From: Candidatus Corynebacterium faecipullorum
GTDB taxonomy: Bacteria > Actinomycetota > Actinomycetes > Mycobacteriales > Mycobacteriaceae
DNA length: 16,813 nucleotides
NCBI GenBank assembly: GCA_019114925.1
Contig: DXEO01000003.1
Coordinates: 1 to 16,813 of the forward strand
Reading direction: 5' to 3'
The position numbers and the translations under genes are program-made. How positions within the stretch are numbered: the first letter of the stretch is position 1; each line of letters starts with the position of its first letter. The notes under the pieces are model-generated. The model saw only the letters and a list, made by a program, of their open reading frames with translations. It ran no database searches and was not told the origin of the DNA. Shown piece after piece: positions 1 to 8,691 of this stretch.

Positions 1-1
1 G

Positions 2-1618
2 GCGGAGGTACTCAAGGTCATCCGCTCGCGCTCGCTGGCGGCAGCTCGGGCGGCGACGCAGCCGGTCTCGCCCGCGGCCTTCGGGCGCTTCCTCCCGGAT
101 TGGCAACAGGTGGCGGCGGTGGGCCGGCGCCCTGTGCAGCGTGGGGTGGACGGCGTCTTTGCGGTCATCGAGCAGCTAGCCGGGGTACGCCTGCCGGCCT
201 CGGCCTGGGAGAGCCTCATCCTGCCTGCGCGCGTAGGGGATTATTCGCCGACCATGCTCGATGAGCTCACCGCCAGCGGCGAGGTCCTCATCGTGGGCGC
301 GGGTAAGGCTGGCTCCAATGACCCCTGGATCATGCTGTTGCCGGCGGACTATGCCGCACAGCTCGCCCCGCAGGTCTCTGCGGAGAAGGCGGGCTTGTCC
401 ATGCTGCAGACCCAGCTGCTCGAGGCTCTGCAGGGCGGAGGCAGCTACCTTATCTCCGATATTCAGCCGCAGCTGAGCGGTACAGCTGAGGAGGTTCGCG
501 AGGCCCTCTGGGGGCTAGTGGAGGCAGGCTTGGTCAGCCCCGATTCCTTCGCTCCTATCCGCGCCCACCTGGCCGCAGGCGGGCGCGCCGGCCGTACGGC
601 GCATCGCGCGCGGCGCAGACCTTCGCGCTCGCGATTGCGCATGGGGCGCACTTCCTTTGTGCAAGCACACAATATGTCTGGTGCGCAGGTCGCACCAGAC
701 GTGGTGGGGCGCTGGTCGTTGTCCGTACCCGCCGCGACGGATGCAACGTCGCGTTCCATCGCGCACGGCGAGGCCTGGCTGGACCGCTATGGCGTGCTCA
801 CCCGCGGCTCCGTGGTGGCCGAGGACGTCCTCGGCGGCTTCGCCTTGGCTTATAAGGTGCTCTCTGGTTTTGAGGAATCCGGCAAGGCCATGCGCGGCTA
901 TGTCATTGAAGGCTTGGGGGCCGCGCAGTTCTCCACGCCTGCGGTCATTGATCGCTTGCGCGGGGTGGATGATTCCCCCGATGTTACGGGCTGGCCTTCC
1001 GGAACCCGCGAGCCGCAGACTTATGTTCTGGCCGCGACGGACCCCGCGAACCCCTATGGTGCGGCGCTGCCCTGGCCGCCTACTGATGCCGGCGAATCTG
1101 CGGCCCGTCCCACCCGCGCCGCGGGGGCTTTGGTGGTGCTTATGGATGGCTTGCCGGTGGCTCACCTGACCCGCGGCGGAAAGACGCTGACTACGTTCTT
1201 CAACGCTTTGCCCGAGGGTATCGAGCGCACTGAGGTACTAGCCGCAGTGTTTGCAGGCCTCAACGAGCTGGTGGCTGCTGGGCGCTTGAGCAAGGTGGTT
1301 ATTGAGAAGGCGAACGGGCGGCCTATCTTCGAATCGAAGCTTGGCGGCGAGCTGCGCGCACTGGGGGCGGCACTGACCCCGAAGGGCGTGAGGATTACCG
1401 GATCCGCGCACTCCGCCTCTGCCGGCCGTGCAGGACAGCACGGCCAATCTGGAGAAGCCGCGCGCTCCGCGGAACCTTACCGTCCCGCACGTCGCGGTGG
1501 GCGGCGTGCCGTCGAGGCGATTGAGGAGCTCTCCTTCGATGATCCGGAGGACTCCACTGAGTTTGCTGACCCATCGACTGCACCGGGAAGCCCAGGTGGT
1601 TTTCGCCCGCGCCGGTGA
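2..1618 (+). CDS. lhr: Lhr-family ATP-dependent helicase, C-terminal part (5' end outside window)
   Basis: The frame is open from base 2 with no start in view, so this is the last 538 residues of a longer protein; the GTG at 110 is internal. Stretches typical of the actinobacterial Lhr C-terminal domain are visible: FLPDWQQV, then GVDGVFAVIEQLAGVRLP, GRWSLS, LDRYGVLTRGSVVAEDV, a YKVLSGFEESG segment, GYVIEGLGAAQF and DPANPYGAALPWP. The helicase core motifs lie upstream of the window. Mycobacterial Lhr is a ssDNA-dependent ATPase and 3'-to-5' translocase that unwinds RNA:DNA hybrids and is damage-inducible; the same role is inferred here. After TPKGVRITG the last ~75 residues form a polar, Arg/Ser/Pro-rich tail that looks poorly conserved. 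The next gene starts 95 bases downstream, with its own RBS and possibly its own promoter. Confidence 0.9.
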   Translation, partial: AEVLKVIRSRSLAAARAATQPVSPAAFGRFLPDWQQVAAVGRRPVQRGVDGVFAVIEQLAGVRLPASAWESLILPARVGDYSPTMLDELTASGEVLIVGAGKAGSNDPWIMLLPADYAAQLAPQVSAEKAGLSMLQTQLLEALQGGGSYLISDIQPQLSGTAEEVREALWGLVEAGLVSPDSFAPIRAHLAAGGRAGRTAHRARRRPSRSRLRMGRTSFVQAHNMSGAQVAPDVVGRWSLSVPAATDATSRSIAHGEAWLDRYGVLTRGSVVAEDVLGGFALAYKVLSGFEESGKAMRGYVIEGLGAAQFSTPAVIDRLRGVDDSPDVTGWPSGTREPQTYVLAATDPANPYGAALPWPPTDAGESAARPTRAAGALVVLMDGLPVAHLTRGGKTLTTFFNALPEGIERTEVLAAVFAGLNELVAAGRLSKVVIEKANGRPIFESKLGGELRALGAALTPKGVRITGSAHSASAGRAGQHGQSGEAARSAEPYRPARRGGRRAVEAIEELSFDDPEDSTEFADPSTAPGSPGGFRPRR

Positions 1619-1644
1619 CGCCGTTGAGTGTTAAACCTCAGCGT

Positions 1645-1674
1645 TTGGGGGTGGGCATTTCTTAGGTCTAACCT
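1645..1674 (+). promoter_or_regulatory. Candidate promoter with GntR-like operator before lldD
   Basis: A possible -35 TTGGGG (1645-1650) and -10 TAACCT (1669-1674) are 18 bases apart. An 11-bp inverted repeat, AGGT-CTA-ACCT (1664-1674), overlaps the -10. It has the GT-N3-AC core used by FadR/LldR-type GntR regulators, but the outermost bases differ from the corynebacterial LldR consensus as I recall it (TNGTNNNACNA). The AACCTCA heptamer also occurs at 1634-1640 and 1670-1676. Assignment is by eye and weak. Confidence 0.3.
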
Positions 1675-1713
1675 CAAAAGTTGATAGCCCAATAGAAAAG
1701 GAGTCTTGTCGCC

Positions 1714-2982
1714 ATGCGGTTGAAGCGCCAATTGCCCAACGTGTCCGAGCTGAAGAACCTCATGCGGTTCGAAGCACCTAACCTCGATCGCCGGGCAGCC
1801 CGCCTGGCGGAGGCCGCTGACGTGTGGGACCTGCGCAAGATTGCCAAGCGCCGCACACCCAAGGCCGCTTTCGACTACGTCGACGGCGCCGCCCGCGACG
1901 AGGTGAGCTACCAGGAATCCCGTGACTTCTTCCGCGATGTGCGCCTTATGCCCAACGTGCTCAATGGTGCGCACGACATCTCCTTGAGCACCGAGATCGC
2001 CGGCGAACCCGCAGCACTTCCTTTCGGCATCGCGCCGACCGGCTTTACCCGCTTCATGCATGCCGAGGGCGAGGACGCCGGTTCCCAAGCCGCCCGCGAC
2101 GCAGGCATCCCGTTCACGCTCTCCACGATGGGCACGCGCTCGGTCGAAGAGGTCGCGGCGTCGCAAGGCGCTAGCGGTCGCCGCTGGTTCCAGCTTTACC
2201 TGTGGAAGGACCACTCCGCCTGCCAAGAACTCATCGAGCGTGCTGCCGCCAACGGCTATGACACCCTGGTGGTCACCGTGGATACGCCCGTGGCCGGCCA
2301 GCGTCTGCGCGATACCCGCAACGGCATGCGCATCCCGCCGCGCCTGACCGCCGGTACCGTCTTCGACGCCGCGTGGCGCCCCGAGTGGTGGTTCAACTTC
2401 CTCACCACGGACCCGGTCACTTTCGCATCTTTGACCTCGACCACCGGAACCCTGGGCGAGCTGGTCAACACCATGTTCGACCCAGGCCTCAACTTCGAGG
2501 ACCTGGCGTGGATTCGCAAGCAGTGGACGGGCAAGCTCTTCGTCAAGGGAATCGTCAACCCCGAGGACGCACGCAAGGTCATCGACCTCGGCGCGGATGG
2601 CATCGTGGTGTCCTCTCACGGCGGGCGCCAGCTCGATCGCGTGGTCAACACCCTCCAAGCCCTGGAGGCCGTGCGCGCGGAAGTGGGCCCGGACGTGGAG
2701 ATCATCTACGACTCCGGCATCATGTCCGGCGTCGACATCGCCATTGCGCTGGCTCTGGGTGCGGACTTCGTCCTCATCGGCCGCGCCTACCTTTATGGAC
2801 TGATGGCCGGCGGCAAAGAAGGCGTCGAACGCGTCATTGAGCTGTTGGCGGAGGAGTTCAAAAACACCCTCCAGCTGCTTGGCGTGAAAAAGATCGAAGA
2901 CCTGTCTCGCCAGCACGTGGTCACCCCGTGGGAGCCGGGCGCGCTGGCATTCGGTGCGGGAAAGGACGCGCCGGTAGAGTAG
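1714..2982 (+). CDS. lldD: FMN-dependent L-lactate dehydrogenase (quinone), LldD family
   Basis: This 422-residue member of the FMN-dependent alpha-hydroxy acid dehydrogenase family probably oxidises L-lactate to pyruvate and passes electrons to the membrane quinone pool. The fold markers occur in order: Tyr55 in FDYVDGAARDE, LPFGIAPTG (102-110), Gln160/Tyr162 in FQLY, Asp190 in VTVDTP, Lys278 in FVKG, catalytic His302 and Arg305 in SSHGGRQLD, and the FMN phosphate loop YDSGIMSG plus ADFVLIGRAYLYG (350-362). All expected flavin and substrate residues are present and the length is usual. The ATG at 1714 is preceded by AAAAGGAG (1696-1703), 10 bases away, which fixes the start. The gene stands between lhr and nei and has no lactate permease beside it. 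Another alpha-hydroxy acid substrate cannot be excluded from sequence. Confidence 0.9.
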   Translation: MRLKRQLPNVSELKNLMRFEAPNLDRRAARLAEAADVWDLRKIAKRRTPKAAFDYVDGAARDEVSYQESRDFFRDVRLMPNVLNGAHDISLSTEIAGEPAALPFGIAPTGFTRFMHAEGEDAGSQAARDAGIPFTLSTMGTRSVEEVAASQGASGRRWFQLYLWKDHSACQELIERAAANGYDTLVVTVDTPVAGQRLRDTRNGMRIPPRLTAGTVFDAAWRPEWWFNFLTTDPVTFASLTSTTGTLGELVNTMFDPGLNFEDLAWIRKQWTGKLFVKGIVNPEDARKVIDLGADGIVVSSHGGRQLDRVVNTLQALEAVRAEVGPDVEIIYDSGIMSGVDIAIALALGADFVLIGRAYLYGLMAGGKEGVERVIELLAEEFKNTLQLLGVKKIEDLSRQHVVTPWEPGALAFGAGKDAPVE

Positions 2983-3009
2983 GCACCCGTTCGGTGAGGA
3001 GGTTCTGCT

Positions 3010-3831
3010 GTGCCAGAGGGTGATTCCGTACTGCAGCTGTCGAACCGGCTGCAGTTTATGCAAGGCCGGCGCGTGACCCATTCCTCCCTGCGCGTGCCGC
3101 GCTATGCCACCGTGCGTTTCGACGGGCTGGTGTGCGAGGAAGTCTGGCCCTATGGCAAGCACCTCTTCATGGATTTCGGCGGCGAGCTCATCCTGCATAC
3201 CCACCTCAAGATGGAGGGCACGTGGGCCATCCACTATGCCGGGGACCGCTGGCGCAAGCCCGGCCACAGCGCCCGTGTGGTGCTGCAGATGGAGAATGCC
3301 CCGCGCGATATTGAGATGGTGGGGCATTGGTTGGGGCTGGTGGAGGTTTTTCCCACCCGCGAATTCGAGCGGCGCATGGCGCACCTGGGCCCCGATATTC
3401 TCGCGCCTGAGTGGCTAGAGGGTGGACTCGAGGAAGCTGTCCGCCGCATCGAGTCGCGCCCCGAACGCAGCATCGGCGCGGCCCTCTTGGACCAGCGCAA
3501 CGTGGCGGGCTTGGGCAACGAATACCGCGCCGAGATCTGCTTCTTGACCGGCGTTCATCCAGCAACACCTGTAGCGCTTGTCGACGTCCCCCAGATCCTC
3601 ACCATCTCCCGCCGTCTTATCTGGACTAATCGGGACTCGCCGGTCCGCGTGACCACCGGCGTGAAAAGGGCAGGGGAGACCACTTATGTCTTCGGGCGAA
3701 ACCGCCAGCGTTGCCGGCGCTGCGGCACGCTGATTGAAAAGTCCACGCTGGGTGGCGTGGACGCCGGCGGTGACGAAGGCGAGCTGGAGCGCGTCATCTG
3801 GTGGTGCCCGCACTGCCAGCCACCCAGCTAG
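3010..3831 (+). CDS. nei: Nei/Fpg-family DNA glycosylase-AP lyase (endonuclease VIII type)
   Basis: This 273-residue base-excision repair enzyme would remove oxidised bases and cut the resulting abasic site. After Met removal the mature N-terminus is Pro2-Glu3-Gly-Asp, the catalytic nucleophile and acid of the family. Lys50 in YGKHL matches the conserved beta-turn lysine. The helix-two-turn-helix is LLDQRNVAGLGNEYRAEICF (159-178), and a C-terminal zinc finger uses Cys235/Cys238 and Cys266/Cys269, with Arg261 near the expected hairpin position. Some 27 residues separate the two Cys pairs, and the Gly/Asp-rich stretch at 248-257 looks like an insert. The start is GTG at 3010, with GAGGAGG at 2996-3002 seven bases upstream; starting here is required to place Pro at position 2. 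It follows lldD by 27 bases and probably shares its transcript. Confidence 0.93.
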   Translation: MPEGDSVLQLSNRLQFMQGRRVTHSSLRVPRYATVRFDGLVCEEVWPYGKHLFMDFGGELILHTHLKMEGTWAIHYAGDRWRKPGHSARVVLQMENAPRDIEMVGHWLGLVEVFPTREFERRMAHLGPDILAPEWLEGGLEEAVRRIESRPERSIGAALLDQRNVAGLGNEYRAEICFLTGVHPATPVALVDVPQILTISRRLIWTNRDSPVRVTTGVKRAGETTYVFGRNRQRCRRCGTLIEKSTLGGVDAGGDEGELERVIWWCPHCQPPS

Positions 3832-3841
3832 GCTGGCAACC

Positions 3842-4255
3842 ATGAAGATCATCTTGAATATCATCTGGTTGGCAACCGGTGGCCTTGCCCTCGCGCTGGG
3901 CTATTTCCTCCTCGGCATCTTGGCCTGCATCCCCGTCGTGACGATTCCAGCCGGTGTGGCCTCGATGCGAATGGCGAATTTCGCGCTGTGGCCCTTTGGG
4001 CGCTCCGTCATTCAACCGGTCAAAGGTACCGGTGGCATGTCTCAGTTCTCCAACGTTGTCTGGTTCCTGATCGCTGGCCTGTGGTTGGCTATTGGCCACG
4101 TCACCACTGCAGCGGCGCAGGCCGTGACCATCGTGGGCCTTCCGGTTGCGTGGGCCAACCTGAAGATGATCCCGGTGACGTGCTTCCCGTTCGGCCGCAA
4201 GATCGTCGATTCTGATGAGATCCCCTTCGGCTGGGAGTCGATGATCAAGCTCTAA
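3842..4255 (+). CDS. YccF-family small inner-membrane protein
   Basis: This 137-residue protein is made of two similar halves, each with a hydrophobic segment followed by a conserved loop: one near LGILACIPVVTIPAGVASM and NFALWPFG, the other near AVTIVGLPVAWANLKM and TCFPFGRKIV. This duplicated IP(V/A)-GxAxxx...PFG pattern is characteristic of the YccF inner-membrane domain, whose biochemical function is unknown. Two to four membrane segments are expected. The ATG at 3842 is chosen over the GTG at 3734, which lies inside nei. It begins ten bases after the nei stop with no room for a promoter, so co-transcription with nei is likely. The Shine-Dalgarno is weak, which fits coupling to nei translation. 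Confidence 0.85.
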   Translation: MKIILNIIWLATGGLALALGYFLLGILACIPVVTIPAGVASMRMANFALWPFGRSVIQPVKGTGGMSQFSNVVWFLIAGLWLAIGHVTTAAAQAVTIVGLPVAWANLKMIPVTCFPFGRKIVDSDEIPFGWESMIKL

Positions 4256-4270
4256 CTTCTTTGTCTCCGG

Positions 4271-4299
4271 TTGCGGGGTGGCACAGGGTGTTTTAGTGT
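4271..4299 (+). promoter_or_regulatory. Candidate promoter giving a leaderless HNH-gene mRNA
   Basis: TTGCGG (4271-4276) and TAGTGT (4294-4299) are separated by exactly 17 bases. The -10 ends eight bases before the ATG at 4308, and no purine-rich ribosome site precedes that ATG. This is the arrangement expected of a leaderless transcript, which is common in corynebacteria. Both hexamers are imperfect and the call is by eye. Confidence 0.4.
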
Positions 4300-4307
4300 T
4301 CTGGGTC

Positions 4308-5375
4308 ATGGGGGATTTAGAGACCTACTTCTCCTACCGCAACTCGGGGATTTCTTTGGTGGAGCAGGCGGTAGGAGGCGAGAAACGTTTACGCGCACTC
4401 GGCGCCGCTCCTGCCGATGCCGCCGAACTGGCGCGCCTCAACCACGTTTACTTCGGCGCCACCAAGTTCACGGGAAAGCAACGCACTGCCCGCAGCCGAG
4501 CCGCCGAACAACATCATGATCTGGCCACGCTAAGCCTCATTGAGTCCTACACGAAGAAGCTGAAGAATCAGCTGCATGCCTGGAACCTACGGGTCAAGCT
4601 TGCCGGCACACCGGCACCGAACATTCCAGCCGTAGCGGCCAAGCGCTTAAAAGAGCTCAAGCCCAAACGCGTTCCTACACCCGGTGTGCGCATGACCTAT
4701 CGCGCTGACGGGCCGCACTCGCTGACCATTACCGATGACCCCATGACCGTGACCGAGATGCGCGGCGTGCTGGAATCCATCAACCAGGACAACCTGCTGG
4801 AAGCAGCCAACCACGTCTTCTTCAATAAATCTAACGGCGGCACCAAACCAGCTGTGTCCACCAGCGTGGTCGTTACCTTGGATAAGCTAGACAAGATTGT
4901 TAGCCGCGACGGCGATGACATCGTGCTCGAACTAACCAATGGCGGCCGCATGACCGGCACGGAGTTTCTGAACTATAAGTTTGCCGAGATCGGCTACGTC
5001 ACCCTCATCCACCCCACAATCGGGCCGGTGTGGCTGCACCGTATGAAGCGCTTAGCCGGGTTTGAGCAGCGCATGATGGCCAGTGCCGAGCATCCAACCT
5101 GCGCCAGGAAGGGGTGCAATAAGCCCGCTGATTATGCCCAGGTGCATCACCTCGTGCCGTGGAAGGCAGGAGGGGCTACCAACCCGCCGAACCTGACCAT
5201 GTTGTGCGCCTATCACAACGGCGTCAATGATGACGACCCGGAGAAACCAACAGGTGCTGGGTACGTGTTTAGGATTCGCGGCGATGTGGACTACATCCCT
5301 CCCTGGGGAGAACCGATAACCGCCCAGGCTGCGTATCAAGCCGCACAACGCGGACTTGGACCACCCGGCGGGTAA
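4308..5375 (+). CDS. HNH endonuclease domain protein (corynebacterial, DUF222-like)
   Basis: This is a 355-residue protein with a C-terminal HNH nuclease domain at about residues 264-307. It has a C-x4-C pair (CARKGC), then QVHHLVPWKAGGAT with the catalytic His pair, PPNLTMLCAYHN, and a final Asn-rich NGVND. All metal-binding and catalytic positions look intact. The N-terminal ~200 residues are helical and Lys/Arg-rich, resembling the orphan DUF222-HNH proteins found in many copies in actinobacteria; their biological role is not established. I prefer ATG 4308 to GTG 4278 because of the promoter spacing; neither has a good ribosome site. It has its own promoter and no partner methylase or transposase gene nearby, so a restriction or homing role is only a possibility. 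The stop codon sits inside the first copy of a tandem repeat. Confidence 0.8.
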   Translation: MGDLETYFSYRNSGISLVEQAVGGEKRLRALGAAPADAAELARLNHVYFGATKFTGKQRTARSRAAEQHHDLATLSLIESYTKKLKNQLHAWNLRVKLAGTPAPNIPAVAAKRLKELKPKRVPTPGVRMTYRADGPHSLTITDDPMTVTEMRGVLESINQDNLLEAANHVFFNKSNGGTKPAVSTSVVVTLDKLDKIVSRDGDDIVLELTNGGRMTGTEFLNYKFAEIGYVTLIHPTIGPVWLHRMKRLAGFEQRMMASAEHPTCARKGCNKPADYAQVHHLVPWKAGGATNPPNLTMLCAYHNGVNDDDPEKPTGAGYVFRIRGDVDYIPPWGEPITAQAAYQAAQRGLGPPGG

Positions 5376-5440
5376 ATCACCACGCGGGCGCGCCCACAGG
5401 AGCCGCCCGATAGGTAAATCGTCACGCGGACGCCCACAGG
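5361..5440 (+). repeat. Imperfect tandem repeat, two ~40-bp copies over the HNH stop codon
   Basis: Copy one (5361-5400) and copy two (5403-5440) share CCxCCCG, GGTAAATC, CACGCGG and CGCCCACAGG, with about seven substitutions and one 2-base gap. The TAA of the HNH gene is in copy one, so the end of the gene has apparently been duplicated and has since diverged. Nearby, CGATCG occurs at 5457-5462 and 5470-5475, able to form a 6-bp stem with a 7-base loop. Confidence 0.7.
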
Positions 5441-5481
5441 GCCTCCGCGGCGTTGGCGATCGCACATGTCGATCGGGCGTC

Positions 5482-5516
5482 AAAAACGGGTGAACCCCCG
5501 ACCGTTTGGCCGGGGG
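5482..5516 (-). terminator. Probable intrinsic terminator of pgi
   Basis: A hairpin at 5495-5516 (CCCCCG...CGGGGG outer stem, one mismatch, then CC/GG, loop GTTT) lies about 20 bases beyond the pgi stop. Read on the minus strand, a T5 run (5482-5486) follows. An alternative smaller hairpin, CGGG/CCCG (5487-5500), abuts that T run directly. No T run follows on the plus strand, so it serves pgi rather than the HNH gene. Confidence 0.55.
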
Positions 5517-5535
5517 AGACGTCGCCAAGCAGTGC

Positions 5536-7170
<1,635 letters not shown>

Positions 7171-7265
7171 TGCAAAAGCCTTTCTGGCAGGTAGCAGACA
7201 TGAAACTTACTGTTTCCACCGTAGTCCAGAAATCCTTTCGGTGCCGAGACAGAAGGCTGAGCTTG

Positions 7266-7910
7266 CTAGGCGTAGAGCTTCAGGTCGAATTGCTTCATCG
7301 TGTTTCCGATTTCCATGGCGCCTACTTCGACGTCAGAGGGATCTTGGGCATTGACGAAGGACAGCACACCGACGGCCCAGAGCTCGCCGCCGATGGAAGC
7401 ATAGACTGGTCCGCCACTGTCGCCCGGAGCGCTGTCATTGCCGAAAGTAAACAGTCCCTGATCCTCGTGGCGGTCTATGAAGTTGCCACAGGAGACTCCT
7501 CGCGTGGAGCCGGCGCGGCAAATAGTGGGCTTCGCCAAAGCAACCTCCTCAAGAGGCATCCATCCCGCCAAAGGAGCGTTAAGGGCCGGTGACGTCGACA
7601 CTTGTGCAGCTGGGTTGGACACTTCGATGAGCGTGATATCGGCGGAATTAATGTACTCGGTGTTGGTGTTGCGGGCCTCCAACACCATCTCGCCGATCTT
7701 CACGTTGTCTCCAGCGCGATCTTTGTAGAAAAAGGTGTCGCCTTTATCCCCGCAGTACCCGGCGGTGAGGATAAAGAGGCGCTCGCCGTCGCCAACGAAA
7801 TGACCAGCGGAGCATCGTCCATTGTTAGTCGCGTTGTAAATTGCGACCCCCGGAGTGAGTACACCAGCCGTCATGAAGTATTCCGCTGCCTCCGGTTGGG
7901 CCAGATCCAC
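7266..7910 (-). CDS. Trypsin-like (S1) serine protease domain, catalytic His replaced by Tyr
   Basis: This frame carries a chymotrypsin-fold serine protease domain of about 214 residues. The nucleophile motif APGDSGGPVY (Ser165) and the Asp motif ADITLIEV (Asp91) are clear, as are two plausible disulfides, Cys33-Cys53 and Cys131-Cys141. The catalytic His position reads LTAGYCG instead of the usual TAGHC: Tyr52, codon TAC on the minus strand at 7755-7757, one transition away from CAC. Without that His the protein should not be an active S1 protease. The GTG at 7910 has no ribosome site and no signal peptide; the frame stays open about 40 bases further upstream to a stop. It almost certainly belonged to one reading frame with the lipoprotein leader encoded just upstream. 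It may be a decaying gene or a non-catalytic descendant. Confidence 0.75.
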   Translation of the reverse strand: MDLAQPEAAEYFMTAGVLTPGVAIYNATNNGRCSAGHFVGDGERLFILTAGYCGDKGDTFFYKDRAGDNVKIGEMVLEARNTNTEYINSADITLIEVSNPAAQVSTSPALNAPLAGWMPLEEVALAKPTICRAGSTRGVSCGNFIDRHEDQGLFTFGNDSAPGDSGGPVYASIGGELWAVGVLSFVNAQDPSDVEVGAMEIGNTMKQFDLKLYA

Positions 7911-8176
7911 GCGGGGATCGGGGCGCTCCGCCTGGGGTATTTTATGGTGTTATCCCAGAGAGAATCGCTGTCGAGGACCTCTTCTGAACCTCTATTTGTT
8001 CCGGAATCCTGCGTGCGGCCGGAATTACCGATGGCGGGAAGGTTCAGGGTCGTGGTGGTGATGGTAGCGACGTAGGAGGAAGAACCGCTGCAGGCGGTCA
8101 GTACGAAGGCGGAAGTAGCTGCGGCGAGAGTTGCAGCGAGACGAGAGAAAAAGCGAATGAAGAGAAAGCAGCTCAC
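7871..8176 (-). pseudogene. Lipoprotein signal and linker of the protease, split off by a frame break
   Basis: This 101-residue frame begins at GTG 8176 with a charged start, a hydrophobic segment (LAATLAAATSAFVLTAC) and a lipobox LTAC followed by SGSS, so it encodes a lipoprotein signal peptide. A Thr/Ser/Asn-rich linker runs to WDNTIK, after which the frame becomes RRSAPIPAWIWPNRRQRN and stops 38 bases inside the protease frame. Adding one base at the A4 run (plus-strand TTTT 7940-7943) or the adjacent C4 run (GGGG 7934-7937) joins it to the protease frame as NTIK-IPQAERPDPRVDLAQPEAAEYF, a natural-looking linker. I read this as a one-base loss, or a sequencing error at a homopolymer, in a surface-anchored protease. 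It starts 50 bases after chorismate mutase and lacks a clear ribosome site. Confidence 0.65.
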
Positions 8177-8226
8177 GACCTGGCGTGAGGCGCGTGCGTT
8201 GGGGGACTATTCCGCGAGGTGCTCAG

Positions 8227-8589
8227 CTAGCCAAGTTTGCCGCGCCCCAACCGCAGCAGGGCAGAGGCGATGGCGGGGCCTTCCTCACCCAACTCGCTGC
8301 GGAATTCGTTGAGGATCGCAATTTCGCGGGTATGCACCAAACGGGTACCACCCGAGCTCATTCGCGTCTTGCCAATGGTGCGGGAAATATCGGTGCGGCG
8401 CTTGATGGCGTCGAGAATAACGCGGTCGAGGCGGTTGATCTCTTCGCGGTAGCGCTGAATCTCAGCATCACTCAGCGGGTCATCGGTGCCCGACGGCATG
8501 CGAATGTCGAGCCCATTGTCCACGACGTTGGGGTCTTGGTGCTCGGGGCTCAAGCCAGAGTCTGCGTTATCAGGATGTGAAGAGCTCAT
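8227..8589 (-). CDS. Chorismate mutase, AroQ type (actinobacterial)
   Basis: This small cytosolic enzyme converts chorismate to prephenate for phenylalanine and tyrosine synthesis. The AroQ helix one is YREEINRLDRVILDAIKRRTDISRTIG, followed by KTRMSSGGTRLVHTRE and a C-terminus ending in LLRLGRGKLG. It closely matches my memory of the M. tuberculosis intracellular enzyme Rv0948c, whose C-terminal Gly-Arg-Gly region docks onto DAHP synthase and is needed for activation. A similar partner is inferred; none is in the window. The start is ambiguous: ATG 8589 gives 120 residues, GTG 8610 gives 127, and an in-frame ATG at 8499 gives exactly the conserved 90-residue domain. None has a convincing ribosome site. 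The extra N-terminal residues are Ser/Asp/Asn-rich. It is divergent from pcrA. Confidence 0.88.
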   Translation of the reverse strand: MSSSHPDNADSGLSPEHQDPNVVDNGLDIRMPSGTDDPLSDAEIQRYREEINRLDRVILDAIKRRTDISRTIGKTRMSSGGTRLVHTREIAILNEFRSELGEEGPAIASALLRLGRGKLG

Positions 8590-8691
8590 GAAATCAGATT
8601 GTGCCACCACGCCGGGCGAAAAGGGGAATTACCAGCTTTCACGCCGACCAGAAGTGCGGTGAGGGGCAATGTCCGGTGGTGCTAGTAGGTT

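Noticed and set aside
1477..3384. Open frame of 635 residues antisense to lhr, lldD and nei
   Set aside because: It lies opposite three well-supported genes, has low-complexity His/Gly-rich composition and no recognisable domain; it is a GC-rich shadow frame.
4308..5375. HNH gene as part of a restriction-modification or homing system
   Set aside because: No methyltransferase, intron, intein or phage genes are adjacent; only an orphan HNH protein can be supported.
5361..5475. CRISPR-like repeats
   Set aside because: There are only two imperfect copies, separated by two bases with no spacers and no cas genes.
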